A stretch of 64,000 nt of DNA from Oscillospiraceae bacterium (GTDB lineage: Bacteria > Bacillota > Clostridia > Oscillospirales > Oscillospiraceae): positions 1-64,000 of the forward strand of contig WRDH01000005.1 of the NCBI GenBank assembly GCA_009783555.1. Reading direction: 5' to 3'. This document shows positions 52,439 to 60,908 of this stretch, piece by piece (within the stretch, counting starts at the first letter, position 1; each line of letters opens with the position of its first letter). The translations under genes and the position numbers were made by a program. Under the pieces are notes generated by a model. The model had not been told where the DNA came from. It ran no database searches and saw only the letters and a list, made by a program, of their open reading frames with translations.

Positions 52439-52452
52439 GTGCTCTCCTTTCT

Positions 52453-54249
52453 TTATTTCTTTATTATGGCGTCGAACTTACATTTTTCCATGCAGACACC
52501 GCATTTTATGCATTCTTTTTGATCTATAACATGTATTTCCTTGACCTTACCGGATATACAGTGGACGGGACAGACCTTTGCACAAAGTGTACATCCTATA
52601 CATTTCTCCGGCACTACAACGTATTGCAATAAGTCTTTGCATATACCGGCGGGACATTTTTTTTCATAAACATGCGCTTTGTATTCATCCTTAAAGTATT
52701 TATACATTGATATGACAGGGTTTGATGCTGTCTGACCCAATGCGCAAAGCGAAGATTTCGATATATGGGTACATAACATTTCCATTTTATCGAGATCTTC
52801 AGGTTTTCCATGACCCGACGTGATTTTTTCAAGTATTTCTGATAAACGCTTTGTACCTATTCGGCAGGGACTGCATTTTCCGCAAGATTCTTCAACTGTA
52901 AAATCAAGGAAAAACTTCGCCATGTCAACCATACAATTATCTTCATCCATTACTATAAGACCGCCGGAACCCATCATAGAGCCGACTGCCGCAAGGTTTT
53001 CATAGTCTATAGGCACATCAAAATGTACATTGGGGATACATCCTCCGGACGGTCCACCCGTCTGCGCGGCTTTGAATTTCTTTCCGTTTGGAACGCCGCC
53101 GCCGATTTCTTCTACGATTTCACGCATTGTGATTCCCATCGGAACTTCGACAAGCCCGACGTTTGTAACATTTCCGCCAAGCGCAAAAACCTTTGTACCC
53201 TTGGATTTCTCTGTTCCCATTGACGAGAACCAATCTGCACCCTTGAGCATGATTTGCGGAATATTAGCAAAAGTCTCAACATTATTAAGAACGGTGGGTT
53301 TACCAAACAGTCCTTTTACGGCGGGGAAAGGAGGACGTGAGCGTGGTTCACCCCTATGTCCTTCAATTGAAAGCAACAGCGCGGGTTCTTCACCGCAAAC
53401 AAAAGCCCCGGCTCCAAGACGGATTTCAAGATCAAAATCAAATCCGGAATCAAAAATGTTTTTACCCAGTAAACCGTACTCTTTTGCCTGATCAATAGCT
53501 ATCTGTAAACGGTGCACGGCAATGGGGTATTCTGCACGAACGTAGACATAGCCTTGATTTGCACCGATTGCGTAAGCTGCAATACTCATAGCTTCGATTA
53601 CTGCATGGGGATCGCCTTCCAAAATTGAGCGATCCATAAACGCACCCGGGTCGCCTTCGTCCGCATTAGCGCAAACATATTTTTGGTCACCTTCGGCTTT
53701 TGCGGCAAACTCCCACTTCAGCCCTGTCGGGAATCCCGCACCACCGCGCCCGCGTAGTCCGGAAGCCTTGACTATATCAATGACCTCCTGCGGAGTCATT
53801 TCCGTCAACGCCTTGCCGAGTGCCAAATATCCGTCAAAACCGATGTATTCATCAATTACCTCCGGATCTATAACACCGCAGTTGCGCAGTGCGACACGCG
53901 TTTGCTTTTTATAGAATCCCGTTTCACTGAGAGATTTCATCCCCTCTTCTTCGCAAACAGTTTCATGATAAAGAAGTCTCGTAACGATACGCCCTTTGAG
54001 CAGGTGTTCATCGACTATTTCCTTGCAATCTTCAGCTTTAACTTGCGCATAAAAACTGCCCTCCGGATAAATTATCATGATAGGACCGAGAGCGCATAAC
54101 CCGAAACAGCCTGTGTGTACTACCTTGACTTCTTTTTCAAGCCCGACTTCCTTCAGCTCCGCTTCAAACGCGTCACTGACGGCATGACAGCCCGAAGCCA
54201 CACAGCCCGTCCCGGCGCAGAGTAAAACATGAGACCTGTATAAGTTCAT
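52453..54249 (-). CDS. hydB: hydrogenase NADH-binding flavin subunit (HydB/HndC, NuoF-like)
   Basis: 598 residues. N-terminal thioredoxin-like [2Fe-2S] domain (CAGTGCVASGC ... HTGCFGLCALGPI), NuoF FMN/NADH core (GLRGRGGAGFPTGLKWEF, ADEGDPGAFMDRSILEGDPH), the NuoF [4Fe-4S] site (ESCGKCSPCRIGTKRL), and two C-terminal ferredoxin-type clusters (CIGCTLCAKVCPVHCI, CIKCGVCMEKCKFDAI). It exchanges electrons between NAD(H), ferredoxin and HydA, the core of flavin-based bifurcation. GAAAGGAA lies before the ATG. Located 14 bases upstream of hydA. Confidence 0.95.
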   Translation of the reverse strand: MNLYRSHVLLCAGTGCVASGCHAVSDAFEAELKEVGLEKEVKVVHTGCFGLCALGPIMIIYPEGSFYAQVKAEDCKEIVDEHLLKGRIVTRLLYHETVCEEEGMKSLSETGFYKKQTRVALRNCGVIDPEVIDEYIGFDGYLALGKALTEMTPQEVIDIVKASGLRGRGGAGFPTGLKWEFAAKAEGDQKYVCANADEGDPGAFMDRSILEGDPHAVIEAMSIAAYAIGANQGYVYVRAEYPIAVHRLQIAIDQAKEYGLLGKNIFDSGFDFDLEIRLGAGAFVCGEEPALLLSIEGHRGEPRSRPPFPAVKGLFGKPTVLNNVETFANIPQIMLKGADWFSSMGTEKSKGTKVFALGGNVTNVGLVEVPMGITMREIVEEIGGGVPNGKKFKAAQTGGPSGGCIPNVHFDVPIDYENLAAVGSMMGSGGLIVMDEDNCMVDMAKFFLDFTVEESCGKCSPCRIGTKRLSEILEKITSGHGKPEDLDKMEMLCTHISKSSLCALGQTASNPVISMYKYFKDEYKAHVYEKKCPAGICKDLLQYVVVPEKCIGCTLCAKVCPVHCISGKVKEIHVIDQKECIKCGVCMEKCKFDAIIKK

Positions 54250-54267
54250 ATTTTGTTATTTCCTTTC

Positions 54268-54642
54268 TTATTTATCCTCATAAGCACCAATAGTGTACTC
54301 TTGCACAATATTACCGTTGATTACATGGTCGTTGATGATTTTTGTTACTTTTTCAGGTGTAAGGTGGACATATGTAACAGGGTCTTGCCCCGGAACGATA
54401 ACGTCCATAATGGGCTCCAATCTGCACATACCGATACATCCTGTTTGTGCCAGTGTAACGTGTTCGAGGTCTTTTTTTGCCAGTTCCGCTGTGACTGCGT
54501 TTATAATCGTCCGTGCTCCTGCGGCGATTCCGCATGTTGCCATACCGACAACTATTCTCGTTGCACTTTTGCCATCCTCTCGCATTGTTGCGTTTTGTTT
54601 CATCTTTTCTTTTATCGCGGCAAGTTCGGCTAATGATTTCAT
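54268..54642 (-). CDS. hndB: HndB-like thioredoxin-fold [2Fe-2S] protein
   Basis: 124 residues of the (2Fe-2S) ferredoxin family found as subunit HndB of NADP-reducing hydrogenases. It has a helical N-terminus, then MATCGIAAGARTIINAV and TGCIGMCRLEPIMDV. Only three cysteines sit in the cluster region (one before GIAAGA, two in CIGMC), so the cluster may be incompletely ligated or absent. AAAGGAAGG precedes the ATG. It is positioned 18 bases before hydB and is expected to be a small electron-transfer subunit of the complex. Confidence 0.9.
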   Translation of the reverse strand: MKSLAELAAIKEKMKQNATMREDGKSATRIVVGMATCGIAAGARTIINAVTAELAKKDLEHVTLAQTGCIGMCRLEPIMDVIVPGQDPVTYVHLTPEKVTKIINDHVINGNIVQEYTIGAYEDK

Positions 54643-54753
54643 TTATATTATCCTTCCTTTCATTATTCTTAATATTTGCGCATTTTCAGTTCTCAATATG
54701 GCACTATCTTAAGGTTTTGTCAGTTTTCTTTACAAAAAACAGATAATTCCCGC

Positions 54754-55311
54754 CTATTTTCCTTCGCCTGACAGGCTTTTTATGTGCTCGTTGACGTATT
54801 CCGTCAAAAAAACTACTACTGAGGGGCTGTTTAGTGATGCATTTTCACTTAAAAGCACTTTAACCTCCTGTGTTGAAAACATAAACTCGTTTTCATTCAC
54901 CCTATAGCGTACGATAAAATCGATTTCTGTGTTTAAAGTAACAAGTGTTATAACCGTTTCGGTCAAGTTTCCAACCGGCTGGCGGTCGATATGGCTCATA
55001 ACAAAAGTAGCTGTAACGGTAGTCCCGATGCCAAGCTCTGACTTTAGCTCGAATGTTCCTCCCGTAATTTCCGCAGCTTCTTTCAGAAAAGAAATCCCGA
55101 GACCGATTTTCCTTGTCGTACGTGTTGTTACGAACGGATTTTGAGCCGCTTTCAAAAAATCCTCACTCATACCTCTGCCATTATCACGCACCCTGATAGT
55201 TATACGGTCTGTACTGCTATCTTCCTCAACATCTATCTCAACAAGCGTTGCCTCAGCGGCTATAGAATTTTGTGCGATATCCAAAATGTTAAGAGAAAGC
55301 TCATTCATCAT
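54754..55311 (-). CDS. HATPase-domain protein (histidine-kinase-like ATPase)
   Basis: 185 residues. Residues ~1-115 are a GHKL ATPase domain: N box LNILDIAQNSIAAEAT, G1 RDNGRGMS, and a GLGISFLKEAAEITGG G2-type box. No phosphoacceptor His or sensor domain is present. Such orphan ATPases are regularly encoded between the HydC and HydB genes in Clostridia, and a regulatory role (protein kinase of an anti-sigma type) is plausible but not shown. It lies six bases after the hydC stop upstream and ~110 nt before hndB. The C-terminal ~65 residues are of unknown function. Confidence 0.86.
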   Translation of the reverse strand: MMNELSLNILDIAQNSIAAEATLVEIDVEEDSSTDRITIRVRDNGRGMSEDFLKAAQNPFVTTRTTRKIGLGISFLKEAAEITGGTFELKSELGIGTTVTATFVMSHIDRQPVGNLTETVITLVTLNTEIDFIVRYRVNENEFMFSTQEVKVLLSENASLNSPSVVVFLTEYVNEHIKSLSGEGK

Positions 55312-55316
55312 AATAA

Positions 55317-55814
55317 TTAATTATCTTTATAATTTTTCAGGATCTCCGGCACTTTGTCTGCGATTATTTTGCCGTACACGTCTTCATTTACCGAAATTAC
55401 CGGTGCGAGTCCGCATGCACCGACACAGCGCGCGCCGTCTAGTGAAAATTTCATGTCTTCCGTACATTCGCCGTCTTTAATACCGAGTTCCTTTTCAAAT
55501 CTCTCCATGATTTGCCCTGCGCCTATGACGTAGCAGGCTGTACCCATGCAGATTACGATTTTATATTTGCCCTTAGGCGTAAGTGAAAACTGCGAATAAA
55601 AAGTAACAACACCGTATACTTCACTTAATGAGACACCCATACCTTCGGAAACCATTCTTTGTACTTCCTCAGGCATATATCCGTATATACGCTGCGCCTC
55701 TTGTATAACGGGCATCAGCGCTCCTTTTTGCTCTTTATGACGTGCAATAGCTTCATAAAGCTCCTGCTCTTGCTCTTTTGTCCCTGTAAACGGAATTGCG
55801 GCGGCTTTACACAT
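55317..55814 (-). CDS. hydC: hydrogenase [2Fe-2S] subunit (HydC/HndA, NuoE-like)
   Basis: 165 residues of the complex I 24-kDa family. A helical N-terminal half (GALMPVIQEAQRIYGYMPEEVQRMVSEGMGVSLSEVYGVVTFYSQF) is followed by a thioredoxin-like domain with the cluster ligands VCMGTACYVIGA and RCVGACGLAPVI. It passes electrons between HydB flavin and HydA. The ATG at 55814 has AAGGAT about 10 bases upstream; longer in-frame starts run into AT-rich leader. It is the first structural hydrogenase gene after the PHP gene. Confidence 0.94.
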   Translation of the reverse strand: MCKAAAIPFTGTKEQEQELYEAIARHKEQKGALMPVIQEAQRIYGYMPEEVQRMVSEGMGVSLSEVYGVVTFYSQFSLTPKGKYKIVICMGTACYVIGAGQIMERFEKELGIKDGECTEDMKFSLDGARCVGACGLAPVISVNEDVYGKIIADKVPEILKNYKDN

Positions 55815-55926
55815 AATAATGTTCATCCTTTCACTACTGTAACTTTTGTGTTGAAAAGCAACAACAATAATAATATATACACGTAAAAAAATCAATGTAA
55901 ATAATTTATAACTGCTATAAAAATAA

Positions 55927-55992
55927 CTAACTGCCTCTTTGGAAATAGCTAATGGTTGCTTTGGAAATAACTAATAGCTGCTTTGGAGTTTT
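55927..55992. repeat. 22-nt tandem repeat at the PHP gene end
   Basis: Three imperfect copies of CTAATNGNTGCTTTGGAAATA (55927-55948, 55949-55970, 55971-55992). Copies two and three encode the last dozen residues and stop of the PHP protein on the minus strand. Confidence 0.75.
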
Positions 55993-56689
55993 TTTCGGGA
56001 AGCAGTAAAACATTTTCTCTTTCGTTTATTGTCCACAGCTGATGGGCATCCGACGAAAAAATAATTTTATTCTTTGAGTACACTTCTTTATTTTCCTCGT
56101 AAAAACCGCTGTCAGCACCTTTTTGAGAGACCTCTAAGGTGCTGATGTCAAGATGCGGAGGCAAAAATCCTAAATTTGACAATAAACTGAACGAGTCTCT
56201 GTCAATATGTGCCGGTATAAATGCTCCTCCGTGCTTATGAACCAAAAGGTATAGATTATCGAAAGTTATAGATGCAGGAGCAATAAGCATGCGCTCCAAC
56301 TCACCTGTGATTTGGTCGTTTTCATCATAGATTATTTGATTACCGAATATGTGTATGCGGTTTAGTAATCCCGAGAAGTATGGAAAAAGGTCTGTTTCGA
56401 ACTCCAACGCGGCTTCAATATCATGAAACAGGCATAATACATGGACTTCTTCGGCAGTAGATACTTCAATTCCGGGAAGGACAATAATTTCTTTACCGCC
56501 TTGGGTCTGCACCGACTTTGCAGCCTTTACGACAGATTCCGCGTTTGCAAAGGTATTATGATCGGTAACTGCAATCATATCTAAACCGTTTAGTATCGCC
56601 ATCCTGACGATATCATTTGGTGTCATATCATCATTGGCGCATGGAGAAAGTGCAGTATGAATATGTAGGTCGTAATAAACAGATACCAA
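55949..56689 (-). CDS. PHP-domain phosphoesterase
   Basis: 246 residues of the PHP family (trinuclear metal phosphoesterase fold). Metal ligands are visible in order: YDLHIHTALSPCA (HxH), VTDHNTF, GIEVST, EEVHVLCLF, AHIDRDS and SSDAHQ. It is usually active on small phosphates or nucleotides; the target here is not known. TTG start with AGGAG six bases upstream, 10 nt after the DRTGG stop. It is a conserved companion of hydrogenase-regulatory genes. The end of the coding region is formed by a tandem repeat. Confidence 0.9.
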   Translation of the reverse strand: MVSVYYDLHIHTALSPCANDDMTPNDIVRMAILNGLDMIAVTDHNTFANAESVVKAAKSVQTQGGKEIIVLPGIEVSTAEEVHVLCLFHDIEAALEFETDLFPYFSGLLNRIHIFGNQIIYDENDQITGELERMLIAPASITFDNLYLLVHKHGGAFIPAHIDRDSFSLLSNLGFLPPHLDISTLEVSQKGADSGFYEENKEVYSKNKIIFSSDAHQLWTINERENVLLLPEKNSKAAISYFQSNH

Positions 56690-56698
56690 AAGAAGCTC

Positions 56699-57055
56699 CT
56701 ATGTATAAAGATGATTCAAGGGTTGGGATTTAGGATATAGCTCCGATATTTTTATAGCGAGCGAATAAGCACTTTCTTTTGATGAAAATACCGCGAGGTC
56801 TTCTTCGTTAGCTTTTTCTATTACATTATCCGGTGCGGCCAGACCTTCGGGCAATATTACACAAGATGCTTCCGTCATAACGGCAACGGCAACCATGTTA
56901 AGCGATGATTGTACTGTTATCCATATATCGCCGGCTTGGCAACCACCCAAAACCCGACTTAGAAGATCGGAAATATAACAAGAAGCAACTTCCTTATCCG
57001 TCTCACCCGATAGTTTGATAAGATTAAGCTTTTCAGCCAGTGTTGTAATTGTCAT
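56699..57055 (-). CDS. DRTGG-domain protein (second copy)
   Basis: 118 residues resembling the DRTGG regulatory domain (LAEKLNLIKLSGETDKEVASCYISDLLSRVLGG ... GDIWITVQSSLNMVAVAVMTEASCVILPEG ... EDLAVFSSKESAYSLAIKISEL). DRTGG domains sit beside CBS domains or kinases and probably bind small ligands. It is a distant relative of the product at 59057-59404. GGAAGGG precedes the ATG. It lies between the HydS-like protein and the PHP gene, suggesting a shared sensory role. Confidence 0.85.
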   Translation of the reverse strand: MTITTLAEKLNLIKLSGETDKEVASCYISDLLSRVLGGCQAGDIWITVQSSLNMVAVAVMTEASCVILPEGLAAPDNVIEKANEEDLAVFSSKESAYSLAIKISELYPKSQPLNHLYT

Positions 57056-57110
57056 ATTTATGAATACCCTTCCAACATGATTCTATTTTATTTCCTGCTG
57101 ATCATTATAA

Positions 57111-57141
57111 TTTGTCATTTATCATTTATCATTTATCATTT
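57111..57141. repeat. TCATTTA minisatellite at the HydS-like gene end
   Basis: Four near-perfect copies of the 7-mer TCATTTA in tandem. They encode the last residues (INDK) and the stop of the gene at 57122 on the minus strand. The same motif is at 30431-30470 and 59011-59061. Confidence 0.7.
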
Positions 57142-58468
57142 GCCCTCTCCCCTGTTCTCTAAATGGCGGGGGCATATACTCCTGCAGTTCTGTTATTTCA
57201 CGGAATAGTGTTGACATACGTTCACGCAACTTGAATACACAATCACTTTCAAGAGCCGTACCGTTTATTATATCTTCCGCAAGTGCGTGGCATGAGGGAG
57301 CACCGCAGGAGCCGCAATCAATTCCGGGAAGGGTTTCAAATAGGCTTTCGATGTCTGCAAGCTTTCTTATTGCCGTACTCCGGTCGGCATCAATGAGGAA
57401 GGGGTAGCCGGATTCGGGTGTCTTTTGCCAATAAAGTATTTCGGGATCGAGGTAGTTTTCATCGATTGTGTTAGTGTCATTTTCTTCAGATAGATTGAGT
57501 CCCATGCGTTGGATTCTGGCTCTTGCTACAAAAGGATTTTCGACCGAGAGACAACCGCCGACACAACCACCCGGGCAGGCATTGAGTTCTACAAATCGTA
57601 CACTTGAAAGTTTATCGTTTTCTACTTCATCCAGAACTCTTATAACATTGTCTATGCCGTCTACGGCAACAAATAGAGATTCATCTATTGCACTGCCTTC
57701 TCCGCCCGAGAAGGACCATTTTATTCCGCGTGCTCCCGCAACCGAAAGCTTCATCGGTTCTTTTATTTTATCGACAATCGGCAGAAGCTTTACAAATATT
57801 TCACGCATTGACAATATCCCGTCTATTACAACACCGTCGTAACCGATTCGGTATTTCGATGCTGTTATCTTGGCAGGGCAGGGTGAAATGAAAAACACGC
57901 CGATCTCTTCGGGTTTTAATCCTTTTTCGCGAACAGCTTTTTCCCTTGCAGCTATTGCTGCTAGTTCGACAGGAGCGATTGTTTTAAGAACATTCTCAAG
58001 AAGCTCCGGATAACGCACACAAATCAGCTTTACGACAACAGGGCATGCAGAGCTGATTGTCGGACCGCTCAGCAAAGCACGGGCTTCGGGAAGTATGTCT
58101 TTCGTGTGATCCGATACATTTTGTGCTGCAAGTGCAACCTCGAAAATGCTGTCAAATCCTATATTGACTAGTGCGGTCAAAATAACATTCACATCACGTA
58201 TGCTCTTAAATTGCCCGTAGAGCGACGGTGCCGGCAGGGCAATCTTGTACTTGTAATTATCTATCATAGAAATAGGGTCGGAAATAGCTTTTTTTGCATT
58301 GTGAGGGCATACACGTATACACTCACCGCAATCAATGCAATGATCATTCATTATAACTGCTTTGCCGTTTCTGACACGAATCGCTTCCGTGGGACATCTT
58401 TTTATGCAATTTATGCACCCTTTGCATTTTTCAGCATCAAGTGTAACCGAATGAGTAATAGATTCCAT
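57122..58468 (-). CDS. HydS-like [FeFe]-hydrogenase-related Fe-S protein (putative sensor)
   Basis: 448 residues. Two N-terminal [4Fe-4S] clusters (CKGCINCIKRCPTEAI, CIDCGECIRVCPHNAK), an H-cluster-type domain with L1 SSACPVVVKLI, L2 ISPCPAK and L3 ELNACPGGCVGGC, and a C-terminal RnfB-like cluster (GIDCGSCGAPSCHALAEDIINGTALESDC). L1 has Ala where catalytic enzymes have the proton-relay Cys; this substitution is known from group C sensory hydrogenases. Those carry a PAS and output domain, absent here; the separate RsbW-like and HATPase proteins nearby could be the outputs. It likely senses H2 or redox state rather than producing H2. Its stop lies in a minisatellite. Confidence 0.86.
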   Translation of the reverse strand: MESITHSVTLDAEKCKGCINCIKRCPTEAIRVRNGKAVIMNDHCIDCGECIRVCPHNAKKAISDPISMIDNYKYKIALPAPSLYGQFKSIRDVNVILTALVNIGFDSIFEVALAAQNVSDHTKDILPEARALLSGPTISSACPVVVKLICVRYPELLENVLKTIAPVELAAIAAREKAVREKGLKPEEIGVFFISPCPAKITASKYRIGYDGVVIDGILSMREIFVKLLPIVDKIKEPMKLSVAGARGIKWSFSGGEGSAIDESLFVAVDGIDNVIRVLDEVENDKLSSVRFVELNACPGGCVGGCLSVENPFVARARIQRMGLNLSEENDTNTIDENYLDPEILYWQKTPESGYPFLIDADRSTAIRKLADIESLFETLPGIDCGSCGAPSCHALAEDIINGTALESDCVFKLRERMSTLFREITELQEYMPPPFREQGRGQMINDK

Positions 58469-58494
58469 TTAATTTTCCTTTAAATTATCCTCTT

Positions 58495-58941
58495 TCACGT
58501 AGCGATAGTAATAACCAAAGTCGTGCCTTTTCCCACTTCACTGATGAGGCTTAAATTATCGCTTTGCTTTTTAATGTTCGGCAGCCCCATACCGGCACCG
58601 AAGCCCATCTCGCGTACTGTGTCGGAAGCGGTGGAAAACCCTTCCTTCATGGCAAGATTTATATCGGCAATTCCGGGACCTTCGTCCGTCAAAGTTATTG
58701 TTACTTGATTTTCACTGATTCCGACCTCGGCAACTCCGCCACCGCCGTGTATTACCATGTTGATTTCACCCTCATACATGGCAATAGATGTGCGCCGGAT
58801 AAAATCGGGAGAAAACCCGAGTTGCTTAAGAGTCTTTTTCACCGCCGCAGATGCAGCTCCTGCGGAAGCAAAATCATCAGCACTGACTTCATATCTTTGC
58901 TTGAGAACTTCAACTCCTGAATTATCATTTTTATTTTCCAA
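58495..58941 (-). CDS. RsbW-like anti-sigma ATPase
   Basis: About 148 residues of the GHKL serine kinase/anti-sigma type. N box YEGEINMVIHGGGG, G1 LTDEGPGIADI, and G2-like GFGAGMGLPNIKKQSDNL followed by GKGTTLVITI. RsbW-type proteins phosphorylate anti-sigma antagonists; here a role in signal output of the hydrogenase-linked sensor is inferred from position. The start is uncertain: a TTG at 58941 has GAGGG seven bases upstream; in-frame TTG/GTG at 58968/58965 are also possible. It is 26 bases before the HydS-like gene. Confidence 0.87.
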   Translation of the reverse strand: MENKNDNSGVEVLKQRYEVSADDFASAGAASAAVKKTLKQLGFSPDFIRRTSIAMYEGEINMVIHGGGGVAEVGISENQVTITLTDEGPGIADINLAMKEGFSTASDTVREMGFGAGMGLPNIKKQSDNLSLISEVGKGTTLVITIAT

Positions 58942-59010
58942 CTTTAGACCCTCGGAATTATGCACCAACCCCTTCTTTACCTGTCTGCAGGAAACTTTTT
59001 GAAGTGGTCT

Positions 59011-59061
59011 TTGCTATTTTATCTTTTGTCATTTATCATTTGCTATTTATTATTTGCTATT
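59011..59061. repeat. ATTTATCATTTGCTATT minisatellite
   Basis: Imperfect runs of CATTTATCATTTGCTATTTATTA between two minus-strand genes, covering the stop codon of the DRTGG gene at 59057. Confidence 0.6.
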
Positions 59062-59404
59062 CATCTCCGCCGCGCAAGCCGGCAGCATATAGCAGACCGC
59101 AGGATGTATACATAGAATAGTCGGTCTTCATAATTACTATTTCTTTTTCATTTGCAAGCTTAACAAGTGCTTCATCAGGCTCTTTTCCACGCACGATTAT
59201 CACACAGCGAATGTCCATCATTTCTGCTGTACGAACGCTTTGCGGATTATTAAGACCAGTCAAGAGAAGCCCTTTGTTCTCGCCAAATGCCAGCGCATCA
59301 CTCATAAGGTCCGCGCCGCAAGCTGCGTTGATTTCAATGTCCTCAAACGGTACATCGGTATAAACTTTTGCATTTAGCACTTCCATAACCTGAGCAAGTT
59401 TCAT
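59057..59404 (-). CDS. DRTGG-domain protein (first copy)
   Basis: About 115 residues of the DRTGG family: MKLAQVMEVLNAKVYTDVPFEDIEINAACGADLMSDALAFGENKGLLLTGLNNPQSVRTAEMMDIRCVIIVRGKEPDEALVKLA in outline (a small alpha/beta ligand-binding domain). The ATG at 59404 has AAAGGA ten bases upstream; an earlier in-frame ATG at 59431 lacks one. It is the first gene of the ten-gene hydrogenase cluster, so its promoter region (59405-59540) probably controls the whole set. Ligand unknown. Confidence 0.87.
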   Translation of the reverse strand: MKLAQVMEVLNAKVYTDVPFEDIEINAACGADLMSDALAFGENKGLLLTGLNNPQSVRTAEMMDIRCVIIVRGKEPDEALVKLANEKEIVIMKTDYSMYTSCGLLYAAGLRGGDE

Positions 59405-59540
59405 AATAGTTTTTCCTTTCAAAACATACACTTTAAGTGCCTACCCATGATAACACTTTATATCAATAGCCGCAATAGAAATTTATGATATAGTATCATG
59501 TTTCACGGTTCTCGCTATGCGAGGAGTGAAACGATATTAT

Positions 59541-60263
59541 TTAGTCAATATTAAATGGTTGTGCAGCAATCATTAAGTCCTTTATAACTTCCCCCGCTAA
59601 GATAAACCCGGCGACCGGCGGAACAAACGAGATGCTCGACTGTAGGGGCGACCGCTCAGAAGACAGGGGGACAGGTTCCTTCGAATAAACAACCTTCAAA
59701 GCCTCCACGCCACGTTTGCGCAATTCTTTTCGCATAATTCTTGCCATCGGACACACCGTTGTTTCATATATATCGGCAACTTCGAATGCTGTGGGATTAA
59801 GCTTGTTCGCTGCGCCCATTGAGCATATAACCGGGACATTCTGATTTATTGCACGGCATACAAGTTCTATTTTTGCAGTCATTGTATCGACGGCATCAAT
59901 AATATAGTCATAAACGGACAAATCAACACTGTCGGCTGATTCAGGCAAATAAAAAATTTTATGTGCTCCGATTATGACTTCCGGATTGATTTCAAGCATA
60001 CGCTCTTTTATTACATCTACCTTATTGCGTCCGAGTGTCTTATGCGTAGCAATGAGTTGTCTGTTGATGTTAGTTATATCCACAACATCACCGTCAAAAA
60101 CATCGATTTTGCCAATACCCGCACGGCAAAGAGCCTCAACGGAATAACCGCCGACACCGCCAACACCGAAAACCGCCACATGGCGGTTTCTCAGTTTCTC
60201 AATATTCTCACGTCCAATAAGCAAAGCCGTTCTCTGAAATTGATCGTTTTTACTAAAATCCAT
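59541..60263 (-). CDS. tcdA: TcdA-type E1-like enzyme (tRNA threonylcarbamoyladenosine dehydratase) with translated repeat
   Basis: About 240 residues. E1-like ThiF fold: ATP loop VAVFGVGGVGGYSVEALCRAGIGKI, DGDVVDITNINRQL, DAVDTMTAK, and the late SISFVPPVAGFILAGEVIKDL typical of TcdA, which cyclises t6A37 in tRNA. Between VVYSKEP and SISF, where relatives have a variable loop, the residues VPLSSERSPLQS are encoded by two dispersed repeats back to back (59643-59653 and 59659-59680). The protein remains in frame and complete. The ATG at 60263 matches the family start; a TTG at 60293 is in frame. Confidence 0.92.
   Translation of the reverse strand: MDFSKNDQFQRTALLIGRENIEKLRNRHVAVFGVGGVGGYSVEALCRAGIGKIDVFDGDVVDITNINRQLIATHKTLGRNKVDVIKERMLEINPEVIIGAHKIFYLPESADSVDLSVYDYIIDAVDTMTAKIELVCRAINQNVPVICSMGAANKLNPTAFEVADIYETTVCPMARIMRKELRKRGVEALKVVYSKEPVPLSSERSPLQSSISFVPPVAGFILAGEVIKDLMIAAQPFNID
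59643..59680. repeat. composite repeat inside the tcdA reading frame
   Basis: One arm of the TAGGGGCGACC repeat (59643-59653) is followed by a half-copy of the AAGACAGGGGGACAGGTTC family (59661-59679). Both are translated in the minus-strand gene. Confidence 0.75.
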
Positions 60264-60299
60264 TATACTAAAATCCAAATTCCCATAAACCAATAGCCC

Positions 60300-60328
60300 G
60301 TCATTCTGCGCTTTTGTCGCAGAATGAC
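60300..60328. repeat. GTCATTCTGCG hairpin
   Basis: GTCATTCTGCG (60300-60310) and CGCAGAATGAC (60318-60328) form an 11-bp stem with a 7-nt loop between tcdA and the deaminase gene; a short form of the 32201-32272 element. Confidence 0.75.
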
Positions 60329-60340
60329 GTAGCTGCTCAT

Positions 60341-60838
60341 CTACTTAAGCGAAAATTTTGAACCATCCAAGATAGAATCATCATTGAAAACCCAATCGCG
60401 TATGTGGGTCACACTAACTTTTCCTCCCTTGGAGCGACATATCGTTTTTTCAATACCGGAATTAATTATCAACCGCTGACACATACTGCATGAGCTTGTA
60501 TCATCCAGCAGTTCACCGGCTTTTGCGTCAAACCCTGTCATATATAACGTAGAGCCCATCATATCGCGGCGAGCTGCAGAGATGATAGCATTTGCTTCGG
60601 CATGAACACTGCGGCATAGCTCATAACGCTCACCACTGGGAATACCCAGTTCATCTCTCATGCACACCGAGCGATCCAGGCAGTTCTTTCTCCCTCTCGG
60701 CGCACCGTTATACCCTGTCGCAATTATCTCATCGTTGTACACAATGATTGCACCGTATTTACGGCGGCGGCAGGTCGATCTGAGTGAAACAGTTTCAGCG
60801 ATATCGAGATAATAGTTTACTTTATCCTTACGTTCCAT
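60341..60838 (-). CDS. deoxycytidylate deaminase (ComEB/dCMP deaminase family)
   Basis: 165 residues of the zinc-dependent deaminase family. Zinc and catalytic residues are in SVHAEANAI (His, Glu) and SSCSMCQRLI (two Cys), with an extra His/Cys-containing insert (NCLDRSVCMRDELGIPSGERYELC) typical of dCMP deaminases. It converts dCMP to dUMP for thymidylate synthesis. The N-terminal YYLDIAETVSLRSTCRRRKYGAIIV matches the family. The gap to tcdA holds a short palindrome. Confidence 0.94.
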   Translation of the reverse strand: MERKDKVNYYLDIAETVSLRSTCRRRKYGAIIVYNDEIIATGYNGAPRGRKNCLDRSVCMRDELGIPSGERYELCRSVHAEANAIISAARRDMMGSTLYMTGFDAKAGELLDDTSSCSMCQRLIINSGIEKTICRSKGGKVSVTHIRDWVFNDDSILDGSKFSLK

Positions 60839-60908
60839 AGTTAACCTCCGGTACTACCTATATTAAAATCACACTTATTATAGTACCGCCGGCAATTAAA
60901 ATCAAGCA

